DNA of 64,000 nt from Bryum argenteum (taxonomy: Eukaryota > Streptophyta > Bryopsida > Bryales > Bryaceae). Shown piece by piece: positions 10,111 through 25,243 of this stretch (positions are counted from its first letter, which is position 1; every line of letters begins with the position of its first letter). Made by a program: the position numbers and the translations under genes. Below the pieces are notes generated by a model. It made no database searches and had not been told where the DNA came from. It worked only from the letters and a program-made list of their open reading frames with translations. The stretch spans positions 14,829,601 to 14,893,600 of the forward strand of contig CM073322.1 of NCBI GenBank assembly GCA_037043015.1, written 5' to 3'.

Positions 10111-11862
10111 CTACTGCTCCGCATGGCCACTGCCTTCATCGGCAGCGTCGTCCTCATTCGCCATCACGGACGGATGCATGGCTCGCCCCTCGCTATTCCA
10201 GTGCCGTTTGCGCTCATTGATGAACCAGTTGTTGATCTGCTTCAGGCTCAACGAACACAGATGCTGCAGGTACTCTTTCTCCATTTCCTGCACATCGCAA
10301 GTTACGTATTTCATACAAACGATGCGATTCAAGGAGTGCCAGTTGCGGACAAGGATTGATGTAGAATTACAATTACGGATGATAAGCGAGTGGGGAGTAC
10401 CGAGGGATATGGCCAGTGGCAGTGCTCGTTGAACCAGTCCTTGAGGATGCGGCGAGCGGCATCAGGGAGCTTGCCTTTTTTGCGAACACGGTTGAACTCA
10501 GCCGTGAGCCCGCTGATGTGACGACCGAATTTTTTCATCAGCATTTTCTTCAGATCTTCCTCGAGTGCGTCGGGATCCACCACTATGCTCTCGTCTATGT
10601 CGGTGGGATAGTGCTTGGAGTTTTCACGTGGCGGGTTGTTCAATTCCGGCGAGGATTCATCGCTGTTTTGTGCTTCATGTCGTGACTTCATGTCAATACC
10701 AAACCCATCGTCCTCCTCTGGTTTGGCTGCGCATTCCATCATCCCCCTTGTTAAGTAACAGCGTTTATTACTCACTGGTTCGTATCAGAGACAGAGATCG
10801 AGAAGGTTAATAGACTTACTTTCGACGTAGTGGCCGCAGAGATCTTCTAGGTCCTTGGTCATTTTGTCCGCGAACTGCATGAACTGATTCACCGGCTCCT
10901 CCAAATCCTCCCGGAAATTCGATAACATGACTACATATGACTTCTGTTATTGAAACAAACCTCACCACAGTTAAAGGTTGATCAACTTTTATATAAATGC
11001 GGAGTGATGGATTTGCATGTGAGACTTCGTGGCTTATCGGCTTGACGGAGTAAGAGAGGTTGGTTACCATGAAGTTGTCGAGCTCAGAATCAGGGTCGAG
11101 CTTGGGTGTGAGGCGACGTCCCGAGTGAGAGCGCTGAAACTTTTTGCTGAAGTCATCCAGTTTGTCATGAACCTCACTCGGTGCGCCAATCTGCGTCATA
11201 AGAAACTGGATTTGAATCACAACATCCAAGAATATGCGGTCGAGTATTGAAAATGAATGAGAGTCTCTGACCTTGAGGATGTCCAGGTGGGTAATCACCA
11301 TCTCAGGATACAACGGATGATTGCAAATTGCAGCTTTGAGCTGATCGTGCTCATGATCACAGTCTTGATCCTGATCGGGCGCTTCTTCCTCCTCTCCGTC
11401 GTCCCCGTCGCTTACCGTTGCAGTTATCCGCGGTGCCTTCTCCTCAAATGCGGACGTGATTGCCATAAGAAGTTCCGCAGTCCCATGAAGCGGCTTCGGC
11501 TTTGGCTTGGTCTCAGCAGCAGCAGCAGGGGAGTTGTAAAGGTTCACCGAAAACGTGGAATGGTAATGACTGGTCGACGCCAGAAGCAGAGTGACAACAG
11601 GGGAGGGTTTCGCACATTCCTCCGGCGGGGCAAAGTCTGCATACGCAGCCGCATGCGGCCAGCAGCTTGAGGCAATGCTATCGACGTCGGGCTGCTTTTC
11701 AAACAGGTGCACAGGGTGGCTCGGAGGCGCCATCAGCTCCTTACCCACACCGTCAGGCTTGCGATTCCCGGCAACAGTAGACCGATCGTTCAAATCAGTG
11801 ATACGCTCTTCCTTCATCTCTGCGGTGCACCGCAAACAAACAATACCAAGATCACGAACCAT
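10111..11862 (-). CDS. Class I KNOX (TALE) homeodomain transcription factor, five exons
   Basis: Exons by splice signals: 11862-11272, 11190-11068, 10943-10820, 10774-10401 and 10287-10111. They sum to 1389 nt, or 462 aa, with consistent phases. KNOX1 spans exons 1-2 (NHPLYPEMVITHLDILK, then IGAPSEVHDKLDDF). KNOX2 spans exons 2-3 (SELDNFM, then KSYVVMLSNFREDLEEP). Exon 4 encodes the ELK helix (EEDLKKMLMKKF) and the homeodomain start. Exon 5 holds recognition helix 3 (LKQINNWFINERKRHW). The three-residue TALE loop (WPYPS) and the KRHW end mark class I. These proteins pair with BELL-type TALE partners and control sporophyte or meristem development in land plants. Helix 3 has NER where NQR is usual. 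An alternative start lies at 11817. The exon 4 acceptor (CCAG at 10775) is the least certain boundary because a second AG downstream breaks the frame. No disabling change is seen. Confidence 0.92.
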
Positions 11863-12655
11863 ACTGAACCAAACTGAAACACGAATCGAAAAGGAAGTCA
11901 GAGTACTACTGCACCTTGAGGGCGGTTACTCCTGCTTAAATCCTTCGGGAACTCACTGGTCTGACGAAGGTGGTCTCTGTTGGGTGAGAACAATTCATTC
12001 TCTCGCTCACCAACTTTCATGATCGACTCAAGCGCGCCACGTGCAGTAGCTCGAACTGGAGCTCTCTAACTAACGGTTTCCTGAAACTGTTGACGTTCTC
12101 GTTTGAACCACAGATGTCGTAACTACGTGCAGATCAGACAATGTTCAAGTTAAAGTCGGTTCATGCAATTCTAGCAAATTCTACGAGTCGATCTGATGAC
12201 CAAGTCTAGTAAGCACAAAACAGGATGTAGCGGATGGACAAAAGTAAGCTTGCGCACTCTGTCGATGAGGATACAAGGACTGACGGCCTGGGATTGATGT
12301 CTGTAATAGGCTTTCCAGCTCTCCTTATACTGTCCTGGCTGGTCTCTTCCATTTTGAATGAAAACGGGATGCGAAGCCGTCCATTTATTACACTCACTCA
12401 CCAATGAGTCAAGTTGTGCGCCATCCTGTAATTGGCTGTAATGATCCTCTACATACGTAATCGATGCTATAAGTGCCTTGTGACCGTCACTAAGTAACAA
12501 TGTTTACGTATTACCATTGATAGTTGAAGTATGGAATGTACTACTAGGAAATATTTGTAATGACTTAAAATAATTTTTTTTGGAAAATATCGTTGTTTGG
12601 TTAGTTGAGTTCTAATGTTAAAATTTTTATCTCACGAGTAGGGAAACTGTTTTTC
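11863..12655. promoter_or_regulatory. 5' flank and presumed promoter of the KNOX gene
   Basis: This stretch lies upstream of the KNOX start and contains a perfect G-box core (CACGTG) at 12038-12043, about 180 bp upstream of the ATG. G-boxes bind bZIP or bHLH factors in plants. Whether this one is used is inference. A minus-strand open frame at 12171-12500 shows no known domain. Confidence 0.45.
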
Positions 12656-12659
12656 TTAA

Positions 12660-13654
12660 CTCTTCAATGTTGTGTCAAAAGAACTTCATATTGGCCTAGA
12701 TGTTACTTTTCAATGGTGCCTTTTGGCACTCATCTTTGGGTACCTCATGGCACATTTTTGCAACTGAAGTAAGTTCCTTAAATTTACTTTTTAGAGACGT
12801 GTCGTCAATAAAATTGAAAGGGCTCCTATTTTGGAACTGAGGATGTGTTTAACAATGATAAAATCAACGTCCTCTTTTCAACTTGTGAGGTGTTATTTTG
12901 GAATAGAGATGGCCAAATTCGTTTAGAGGGGAATTTTGGGTGTGAAACTGTGAATGAGACAAGATGTAGTGCAAGGATATCTTGAGGAGATTTTTTTTTT
13001 TTTTTTTTTTTTGCAACTGTAACCTATAAGTAGGTGTAGATTTTTGGTTGGAAGATACATTTTTTGGCATGAATTGTCATCCTTTGATTGGTGAGGAGCA
13101 AAAATGAGAATTCAAATGGTTGATCAATATTAAGAATTCATCACCACAAAATTCTACTGACTAATAATCATGTAAGTAGTTAAGAAAATTCTAAGGGTAT
13201 AGACCATAAACAAGGGACCTTACTTTCAGATGTTAGAAAATGGCATAATAATTGGCATCCCACAAGAACTCCTTCCGAGGAGTCATTTGAAATCATTGGT
13301 TCAAAATAAAACATAAAAAACAATGAAACATGCCTCATTTCTTTGGAGGGTATGACATCTAGTTGATGGACTTCCTTTTAAGGTATGTGCAACCATATTA
13401 TTATAAATATGTTATTTTAGCCAATCATATCCAACCACTAATAATAAAAAGTGTATTTTCTATTGATCTTTGGAATTTTACTCTGTAATTCATCATAAAA
13501 CTTAAAGTTACTATTTTGAGAAATTTGACCGTATCGATATGATTTAATCATTCTCATCTTCATGTTTTCTTTTGAACAGATTTCATAAGAATTACGGAAT
13601 GCATATTTCAAAACACATCTAAGTTTTTCTCCAAACCCCTTGGGACTCTAGGGG
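12660..13654. mobile_element. Possible decayed piggyBac-family element
   Basis: The right boundary GGGACTCTAGGGG followed by TTAA (13655-13658) resembles the right end of the family at 29485-29502. A candidate left boundary is TTAA at 12656-12659 followed by CTCTTCAATGTTGTGTC, a weak match to the family left end. The interior is AT-rich and non-coding, with a run of 22 T at 12991-13012. Only the right end is convincing. Confidence 0.35.
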
Positions 13655-14378
13655 TTAAGCTTACATAATTGTAGGGTAGGCACTCATGGTTTATGGTGTT
13701 TCCATCTTAGAATATAATATTATAATTTTTTTTTGGATGTTTGAATAACATTTGGTTTTATTAAGCGTTATATCTCACATAATAACAAAGAACATAATGA
13801 CTTAGCTTTGAAGAAATTTCTTCCTGCAACTAAAATACTAAGATTTGTAAAAAGAGCCCTCAAAAATGGACTTGGAAGACACCTTGAAAGATAATCAATA
13901 CTAACATGATGTTGTAATCCTTCCAATCTTTATTGCATGGCCCATTGGACCTAGTTACTTCTTCATGTGACCTAAAAGCCATTCATGTACTTATTATTGT
14001 CATAAATAAGTTCAATAAGCCCATTAGACAACATTAAGAAGTTTGATACCTTAAGTTTTCTTACCAATCACTCTAGTTCCATATAACAAGGTTTTCAAAA
14101 GACTTTTAAGTCATTCAAAAGCCCTTGAGGGTTTATGATTGATTCTATGCCATTTTTTATTTTATTTTTTTAAATTTTTTTTTGTATCACTGGTTACTTG
14201 ACCAAAAAAACTACTAGAATTTTTAAGTTGATGTTGATAATCAATTTGGAATCAACTAATGGATAGAAACTGTAGCTTCCAAAATTAATGACTTGTAAAT
14301 AGTTCCCGTGTTTTCAAAAAAGCACTATTAGTGACCGACACTAATATAAATAAGAGTTATCGATAATGAAGCAAATTC

Positions 14379-14602
14379 ATCAAATTCCCGAGGAAATGTG
14401 ACAGTGGAGCTCGCCTCAATGTGACAATGGAGCTCACCTCAATGTGACAGTGGAGCTCGCCTTAACGCCGTAAGGAACATTAATATTTGTGATGACTAAA
14501 TTCATCAAATTCCGGAGGGAACGTGACAGTGGAGCTCGTCTCAATGTGATAGTGGAGCTCGCCTCAACGCCGTAAGGAACATTAATATTTGTGATGACTA
14601 AA
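14379..14602. repeat. ~110-120 bp tandem duplication, with nested 21 bp units
   Basis: Two units begin AATTCATCAAATTCC and end GAACATTAATATTTGTGATG. Inside each, GTGACAGTGGAGCTCGCCTCA is itself repeated two to three times. Nearby, GTATAATGATAGAAACAATC recurs three times between 14650 and 14920. No coding signal. Confidence 0.8.
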
Positions 14603-15959
14603 TTTATGGAACTTCTATCTTGCGTTTCAAGTCACTGAATGATGTTGTATCAATCATGAGTATAATGATAGAAACAATCATCAAGTGCTACATTCTTACA
14701 AAGTGTATTTATGGGTATAATGATAGAAACAATCATCACTAAGTTTCCTTACCAATGAGTTTCATCTAACAAGGTTTTCAAAATACTATTAAGTAATTCA
14801 AAAGCCCTTGAGGGTTTACAGTTGATTCTATGAAAATATTCAACCATGTGTGAAGCTATTTAAGTCAGTAAGTGATGTTGTATCAATCACGAGTATAATG
14901 ATAGAAACAATCATCACTACATTCTCATATAGAGTATTTTATTATTGTACTTAAGCAATGATACTACTGTTCTTCACACATGGTTGAATATTTTCATTAG
15001 AGCAGATGGTAATATTTTTTAGTGCTAATTAAAACATATCCGATTAGGTCGATGGACATGTTGGGTTTGGACATATTTGAAAAACATTGTACGTTGAAGT
15101 GGAGAGAGAATGAGAACGCCATGAATGAGTCGCACGGATCTGGTACAATGGGTTGCGGACCCGAACGAAGTGCTGCATGCTCCCTTACGGATTGGTGGCC
15201 GTTTCCCCAGCGGCAACGGCAGCAGCGACCATATAAGCGGGTTCCGGACACAGGACTCTTCATCTTTGCGCTTGGGGCAATGACGCAGTTAGTGAGGTTC
15301 TACCGAGACGCGTCAATTGCTGGTTGAAAACTATTTCCAACCCCCCTGTGGCGTCCGCAAGGGCGCCCCAGAATTTCTGAAAGGTTGGCCCTAGGCTCCA
15401 ACCTCAACAATCCCAAACTCTGAAACTGGATGCGAACACATCAATTTTCTGTATAAGGTGGCAATGCAGTCTACAGAGTAGACTCTCAAGATAAGTGGCA
15501 TCCGTATGGACTTTGGGCCTCGTTGTAGTCAACCGAAAAAACTTCGAAGTAACTACCAACTCAGCCTGAGCTTCATACTCAAGAATGTCGAGAAGTCGGG
15601 CACAATCTTGTTGATGTCAATGTGATACCACGGACCTCGGGTGATAAACAGCAGCTGCGTCCAATTCTGGACCTACAACCACAAGCACTACTGACCCCAA
15701 AGTGCCCATCTCCGTTCAGTGTGCACCTTGCTCAGTAACGGTGTATCAAGATATATCTCATTATGACCGTTCAAAACCAACAGGATCCATTTGACGCATT
15801 GTTTTGGACATTCATATCGATTTACATTTGCCGATGAGGGAATCGACGTATTTCTAGCTATTGAGATTATCAAACGTGAGGGCTCTGGGTAATCCCTCCC
15901 AGGTGACGTTTCAGAGAAGACCATGTCTGGCTACTAATTTGTTTACATGGCAAGACTAG

Positions 15960-19759
<3,800 letters not shown>

Positions 19760-21599
19760 TCTACTACCTCTCGCGACTCACTCTTCACGGAGCCAGTTAA
19801 CCTGTTTCCGCAATCGATCAATGGCTCCTCGTCTGTGGAGGTTGAAGATATTTGTGCGTTCTGCAGGCACGCGTGCGGGCTATCACATCTCGCCTGCTCA
19901 TGAAGGTGTCAGGAATCGGAGCAGCTGTGAATCCAATTTCCGAACTTGTCTGTTGCGTAGCAGGTACGACCCTACATCAGATGCCCGCTTTCTGGGCTGG
20001 TGCTGGTATGCCGGCCGCTATCTCCGGCGCAAAAGAATTTGAGCACTCTCAAGTACTTGCAGAGGAAGTGACAAGGTTTGTACAAGCGAGGAAAGCCCTT
20101 CACTTTCGAAGGTTCACACACATGTATGTTACCATTCTGTTCGGTAAAAGGATGTGCCACTCTAATTCGAGGGTTACATTGTCCTAGATCTTAAATTGCA
20201 GATACACTTTTACATTTGATTTTATGGTGTGATTACATATGTGGTCATGGTAAGACATATCCATGAATTTATCATTTAAGAATGAAGATATTCCACGTAA
20301 ATGTCATTTTAAAATTCAAATGCTTCAAATACAACATCACAATTGTTACTGTAAATTGATATGTTGAAATGAATACATTTCATAATTACCTCAAAATTCT
20401 TGATGGTTTCAGGGTATAAATCAAGGAAAATCTTTCCAGGGTATAAAATCAAGGAAAATCTTTCAAAGGTACACAAGTTTTCATACTTTCTGAAAAAATT
20501 ATAACCTATCATTCCACTTTTCATTACATCTTTTAGATAGAAATGTGGCATCAAAATAAAGTATTGAAGTAAAAGGCATACATTGATTGACCATGGCCAC
20601 CGAAGAGAGGGTCTCCCAAACAGATGGAGTGGAGAACATGTCGTGGTACACCCTGAACCAATCACCCATAATTTTCATCGCAAGTACATTGATTTCTGTC
20701 ATTTAAGCCTGGATTGTATGGATGACATTGAACATTTTCCAATAATGCGGATGATGACCTGCAGAAGTTTCAGCACCTCCCACCGTTTATCGATGAGGCT
20801 GTATTGGACATTGTTGTTAAAGTGTCGATGCCCACTTGCGTGAACATGCAGTCAAATCAGGCAGTGCTGAGGTTATATCTGAATACAATCATCCTACTAA
20901 ACAGCAACATCGATTAAGAGACCTTCAATGAACCACACACCATGCCATGAATTCCAGGACTCCTGCCTGTATGTAAGTAAATTTTACGAATAGTTTTGTA
21001 AGGATAAGCATGATACTTTTCAGTATGTAAGCACATGCAGAGGCAGTGTTTGTAATTCCACTCTACAAAATTCTTGTACTAAGGTAGAGGCACCTATAAC
21101 CGACCACTTAAGGATTTTAGCATATGATATTAAGGTATATATATTTTTTAGAATTTTTCATGTGTGCAAACATAAGGTTCTTGTTGAATGCAAAAAGTTT
21201 CGTGATTTTATTTGCATTATTCAAATGGTTATAATTGTTTAAAGTGAAAAGTTGCTTGGAACCTAAAGTCGATCACATGCTCAAATATACAAATGAGGTA
21301 CATCTGTTCTTTCAAAATCTAAGAATTGGGCTTGATCAGTTATGGGTCCCCGGTCGGGAATGGGTCCCTTTACCTTAACACATGCAATACCGCAAAGTCC
21401 TCTGAGCTCTCATGGTGACAAATGACAAGTGAGCTTAATTTCTAGTATTGCACCACCTCCCTGTCGATCCTGGCTGTCTGAAAAACCAAAAACATCAGCA
21501 GAGTATCAGTGGGTTCCATCACACATTGAGAACCTAAGACCCACAAACCTGCTTGGGCGTACCAAACTTGTGTAACCAACACATCTTAACATCCTCAGT
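19760..21599. other. Intergenic: GLR upstream region and BTB-A 3' flank
   Basis: No gene is supported. The stretch 20440-20600 matches about 31790-31920 (AGAAATGTGGCATCAAA against AGAAATGCGGCATCAAA, then CATACATTGATTG). The stretch at 21540-21580 resembles 32755-32800 (CCCACAAACCTGC). It is therefore part of an old duplication that includes BTB genes A and B. Minus-strand sequence just right of 19760 should hold the GLR promoter, but I see no distinct motif. Confidence 0.5.
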
Positions 21600-22336
21600 C
21601 TAATCTTGAAGTGCTGCAGAGAGCTCTTTAATCTTCTTACGGTATCCTTTATCAACTTTAACGAGGATGGAGAATACATGATCAGGATAACGCCTCATCT
21701 CCGATAGAAACTCTGCGGAATGGAAAACCTCGTGGAAGTTGGTTTTGATGTAGGTATGAACTATCCCGAAAATCCTTCTGTTTCGGCCTTCCACCAAGAT
21801 GTCGTAGTAGCCCCAACAATTATTGGGAGTGAGGTTCCTCTTAAGAGCAGCCTCCAGAGTGGATCGAGTCGCACCATTTCCACCTGACATTTTAAGATTG
21901 CTTTGAAAAAAACATCAAAATGCTTGTCAATTCCTGCAGTGAACAACCATGGTATGGTTTCTGAATAACGAAAATCGTCGACACAGGTGACCTCGTTGGT
22001 GGTATAGAGTACAAGTAGAAACAACTGAAGAGCCTCTATGGTCATGTCGGGGATGTCCACGGTCAATGTAAGTTGCTCTTTCATGTCGTGTTCGAACATT
22101 GCCCTAAACACCGGTGATATAGCTGAGAGCACACATCGGTGTCCTTTCACGAAGCCTCCTTGCGCTGTAAGTGTAATGTCGGAATGAAGGCCTTCTTCCA
22201 GCATCTTCAATAGAAAATGAAAATTGCTTGCCCGCTCACATCCTAGAACCGAAAGCCTGTCCTCCATGTCCGCCTGGACAATGTCCTGCCTCATGAACTT
22301 GGAAATGTCCACATTCAGCGATGCACCTGATTCCAT
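21600..22336 (-). pseudogene. BTB/POZ protein, copy A, frameshifted
   Basis: The start (MESGASLNVDISKF) and BTB domain (DITLTAQGGFVKGHRCVLSA; SPVFRAMFEHDMKEQL) match the other five copies. The C-terminal part (LKRNLTPNNCWGYYD to the stop) is in a different frame, so a single-base shift lies near 21845-21890. The first part therefore runs on into unrelated residues. BTB/POZ proteins of this kind usually act as substrate adaptors for cullin-3 ubiquitin ligases. The conserved helical C-terminus here looks BACK-like, which is inference. A sequencing error would restore the gene, since no other lesion is visible. Confidence 0.85.
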
Positions 22337-23537
22337 TGTACTCAACAACGAACGGCAGGGGACGATCTTTCTGAAGCAAGGAACTCCCAAGTCAGGCCTG
22401 AAGCTTAAATCTCAAGTAAATCTCTGCAAATCTATTGCTCGCAATTCGACATTTAATTGATGTCCACAACATAATTGAAAACATTCATTAGATATTTCAG
22501 AAAACTCTTGCCCTTACAATGCTAAACTCTACCGAAAGCCTTTGATAGTGCGAAAGGAACAAGGTTAGCGTGGATGTTTGAGAATACGGGCATCCGTCTT
22601 ATCAATAGATCTCCAAACAGAGGTATCAGAAAGGAAGCTTGAGACACGAATTCCTCACGAGTTCACACATTGAAAGACAGCCTACATGTTGCAGAAAGCT
22701 CCTGTTTTCACAAGAACAAACCTAAAAATGACACCTCTAGGTCCCAGAGCTAACAATCGTTCTGCCCACTCCGAAGTTGCAAGAGCATTGGGCTTTAGCC
22801 AACGACTTGAACTAATGTGAAGCTTCAAATCATCTCATACATGCTTAAATGACCCCCATTTGCAATCAAGTGGAAGTGGAAGTCATATCGCTTCCTTACT
22901 TCGCAGAGTTTTGAGGTAACCGTTTCAGGTGACGAAGCTCGTACTGAACTCAACAGGAGAAGAGAGACTGTGAGCTTAGGAGATTGAGATGATGAAACGG
23001 CAATCTCCCGCCGTCCCTGGACCTTCAACAGGAAGCTGCAACGTCTACATGTCGATGTCAAGCATGATGTCGTGATTATACAGTATGATGATAACAATTT
23101 GATCGAATTGAGCTTGAGTGGATGTAATGGCTCACAAAAGTACTTGGCCATTTCCTGGGATTTCATTTGGCATGCAACTGTTTAATGTAGCAGCCTCTAA
23201 AATTGATGAAGGTCAATCAACATCATTAGATACAGCATCACATAACTACCACTGGCTACTTAAGTAGTATAATTTTGTGGGTGTGGTTCAAATAATCTCA
23301 AAATGACCAACTAAATATGATGATATAACTCGAATATCCATTCCTTGGTGCCCCAGACCTTATGCCTATGAATTGCTTATGAAGAAATATCTAATATTCT
23401 CATGAATATTAAATTGCATGAAAACTTTGTTATAATTACAAAGCTAACGAACATATGTAATGTAAAACTTAAGGGACGACAATCATCGTGGTGGGGTGGT
23501 CATAGTAGTTGTGGGTAGTACCTATAGTCATGTGAAC
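22337..23537. other. BTB-A upstream region with a probable 5' UTR intron
   Basis: Right of the BTB-A start, an acceptor (CTTCAG before AAAGATCG on the minus strand, near 22374) lies where the paralogues have theirs. A minus-strand donor (GCGAA then GTAAGG) is near 22900. This matches the non-coding first exon seen at copies B and C. No other gene is seen. Confidence 0.5.
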
Positions 23538-23541
23538 TTAA

Positions 23542-23556
23542 CCCCTAAACGTCCCT
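23542..23556 (+). repeat. piggyBac left terminal inverted repeat
   Basis: CCCCTAAACGTCCCT directly follows TTAA and is the exact complement of the right end at 29484-29498. Confidence 0.95.
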
Positions 23557-24338
23557 AGTGTCGTTTTTGTGCATTCTGGATGGGGTGTGGGGATGTTCGC
23601 GAGGCTGCCACTTCGTCATCCGTTAGCTTTTTCATCCAATTTTTTTTCAACCTCACAGTAAATCGGGTCTATTTTTCACTGGCTTTTACCACATGCGCTA
23701 AGGAGTTACTGTGATTTTTGTAGAGTGATTTGAAGTGAAATGGGTTTTTGTTTTCATGGTGATTTGAGAATTTTGATCAAAAATTTTAGTGCTCGGGTAA
23801 GTGAGTGGGGCAGAAGTCCTCCCTTGGGCAGTAGAAAAAGAAAGATTTTGCAAAAGATGACTTTCAACCATACAAGGCTTCACGGGAAAGATGTAATAAA
23901 GTTTTACTGTCAGAATTTCTGCCAAGGTAGGTGAGCTTCACTTGTTACACATTAGTATATTCAAACTATTTTGGTCACTTTTCTCACACACATTGGACAT
24001 TCCTTTGGGGAGGATGATGCATAAAACAATTCAGGGATTCTATTATCAACCTACTACCACTAACTTCATAAATTTAGTGCCTACCATATCCAATTAGCAT
24101 GATATTCAAGAGATTCATGAGATTGAAGGGTAGAGTTCCCATACACCAAACACATGGCCACCAACCAAGCCCACATACAATAGTGAGGATTTTATTGTCA
24201 CAATTCAATGCACAACTAAGTCATGGTCATCTTACCAATATGTCATCAATACTCTAATTTTTCAAGTACTACATGTACACAATACATGGAGGCAAGAAAC
24301 GTGAATCTACAAGCTTCTTCTTCTTCCTACACCCAACC

Positions 24339-24939
24339 ATGGAATCAACCACAAACTTAGTTGATTTGGCAAAACTAGAGATTGAGAGATGGGGAGCACA
24401 AGACAAGGGACTAGGGGAATTAGAGATTGAGTACATGAAATCGCTTCTCAACAAAGACTACCTTCTTCAACTAGATTGTTCTAAAAATGTGAAGAAGGAA
24501 GATTCTCCAAGAGGGCTTAGACATCTATTCTATCACCATGTTAGTGCGATATTAGGATGGAAAGAAAGAGTACCTGAAGGTGATCCACAAGGAATTAGTC
24601 CTTTATTGTATGCACTAGTGAGAGAAATTTGGAGTGACTCCCACAAAAATCATGAGTTCTCAATGGGAGAGGGGGTTGAGACACACATCGCAGTCCAGCA
24701 AGGGAGAATTTCAATCGGCGGGGAGGGGTCTAAGCGATCGAACTACATCAGGGAGGAAGGACTCTCAGCCGACAAGAGATCAGCGCCCCAGTCGGAGCGA
24801 CGCACAGGACCGGCAGCGCGCCGGAAGCGCCTCAGAGTTGCAGGGAGTCGGCGACGGCGACATGCGCGCCCACGGTCCTCCTCCAGCAGCGACGACGACA
24901 CCGGACCTCTCCCCCACTATGACCGGATCAGAGGTCCAG
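24339..24939 (+). CDS. Probable N-terminal exon of the piggyBac transposase
   Basis: An open frame begins at an ATG (MESTTNLVDLAKLEIERWG) and runs about 200 codons to a splice donor (GGTCCAG, then GTAGTT). Its C-terminal part is basic and Ser-rich (SRRRRHARPRSSSSSDDD), like a nuclear-localising disordered linker. It is offered as the first exon because the long downstream frame has no ATG until 25625. The phase at 24939 does not match the nearest acceptor (25243), so another donor, an acceptor I missed, or a frameshift must be involved. It could instead be a separate small gene of the element. Confidence 0.5.
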
Positions 24940-25243
24940 GTAGTTCCTCACCTTCTCTTCACCCCCTCCCTGACTGCCGGCACTAGGGGCGTAAGCGGCA
25001 GCAGTGAGACCTGCTTCGGAATCAAATGCTGCCCGTGGGTCTGTCGCAAAGAAACTGACTGTCGGAGCAGGGGTCCAGGTAGTCGCTGACCTTCATGATG
25101 GAGGGATCACTGACTGCCGCTTCTGTTACTCCTCCGATTATTTCCCTGCGATGCATTTTGCACTGACCTCTTAGCCTGCGATATTCGGAGTAAGGGTAGT
25201 GACCGCCTGAAGATTACTTACACACTTGATACCCTGTGACCAG

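Noticed and set aside
12171-12500. Minus-strand 109-codon open frame upstream of KNOX
   Set aside because: No domain, paralogue or splice context. It lies in the presumed KNOX promoter/5' region and is best seen as chance.
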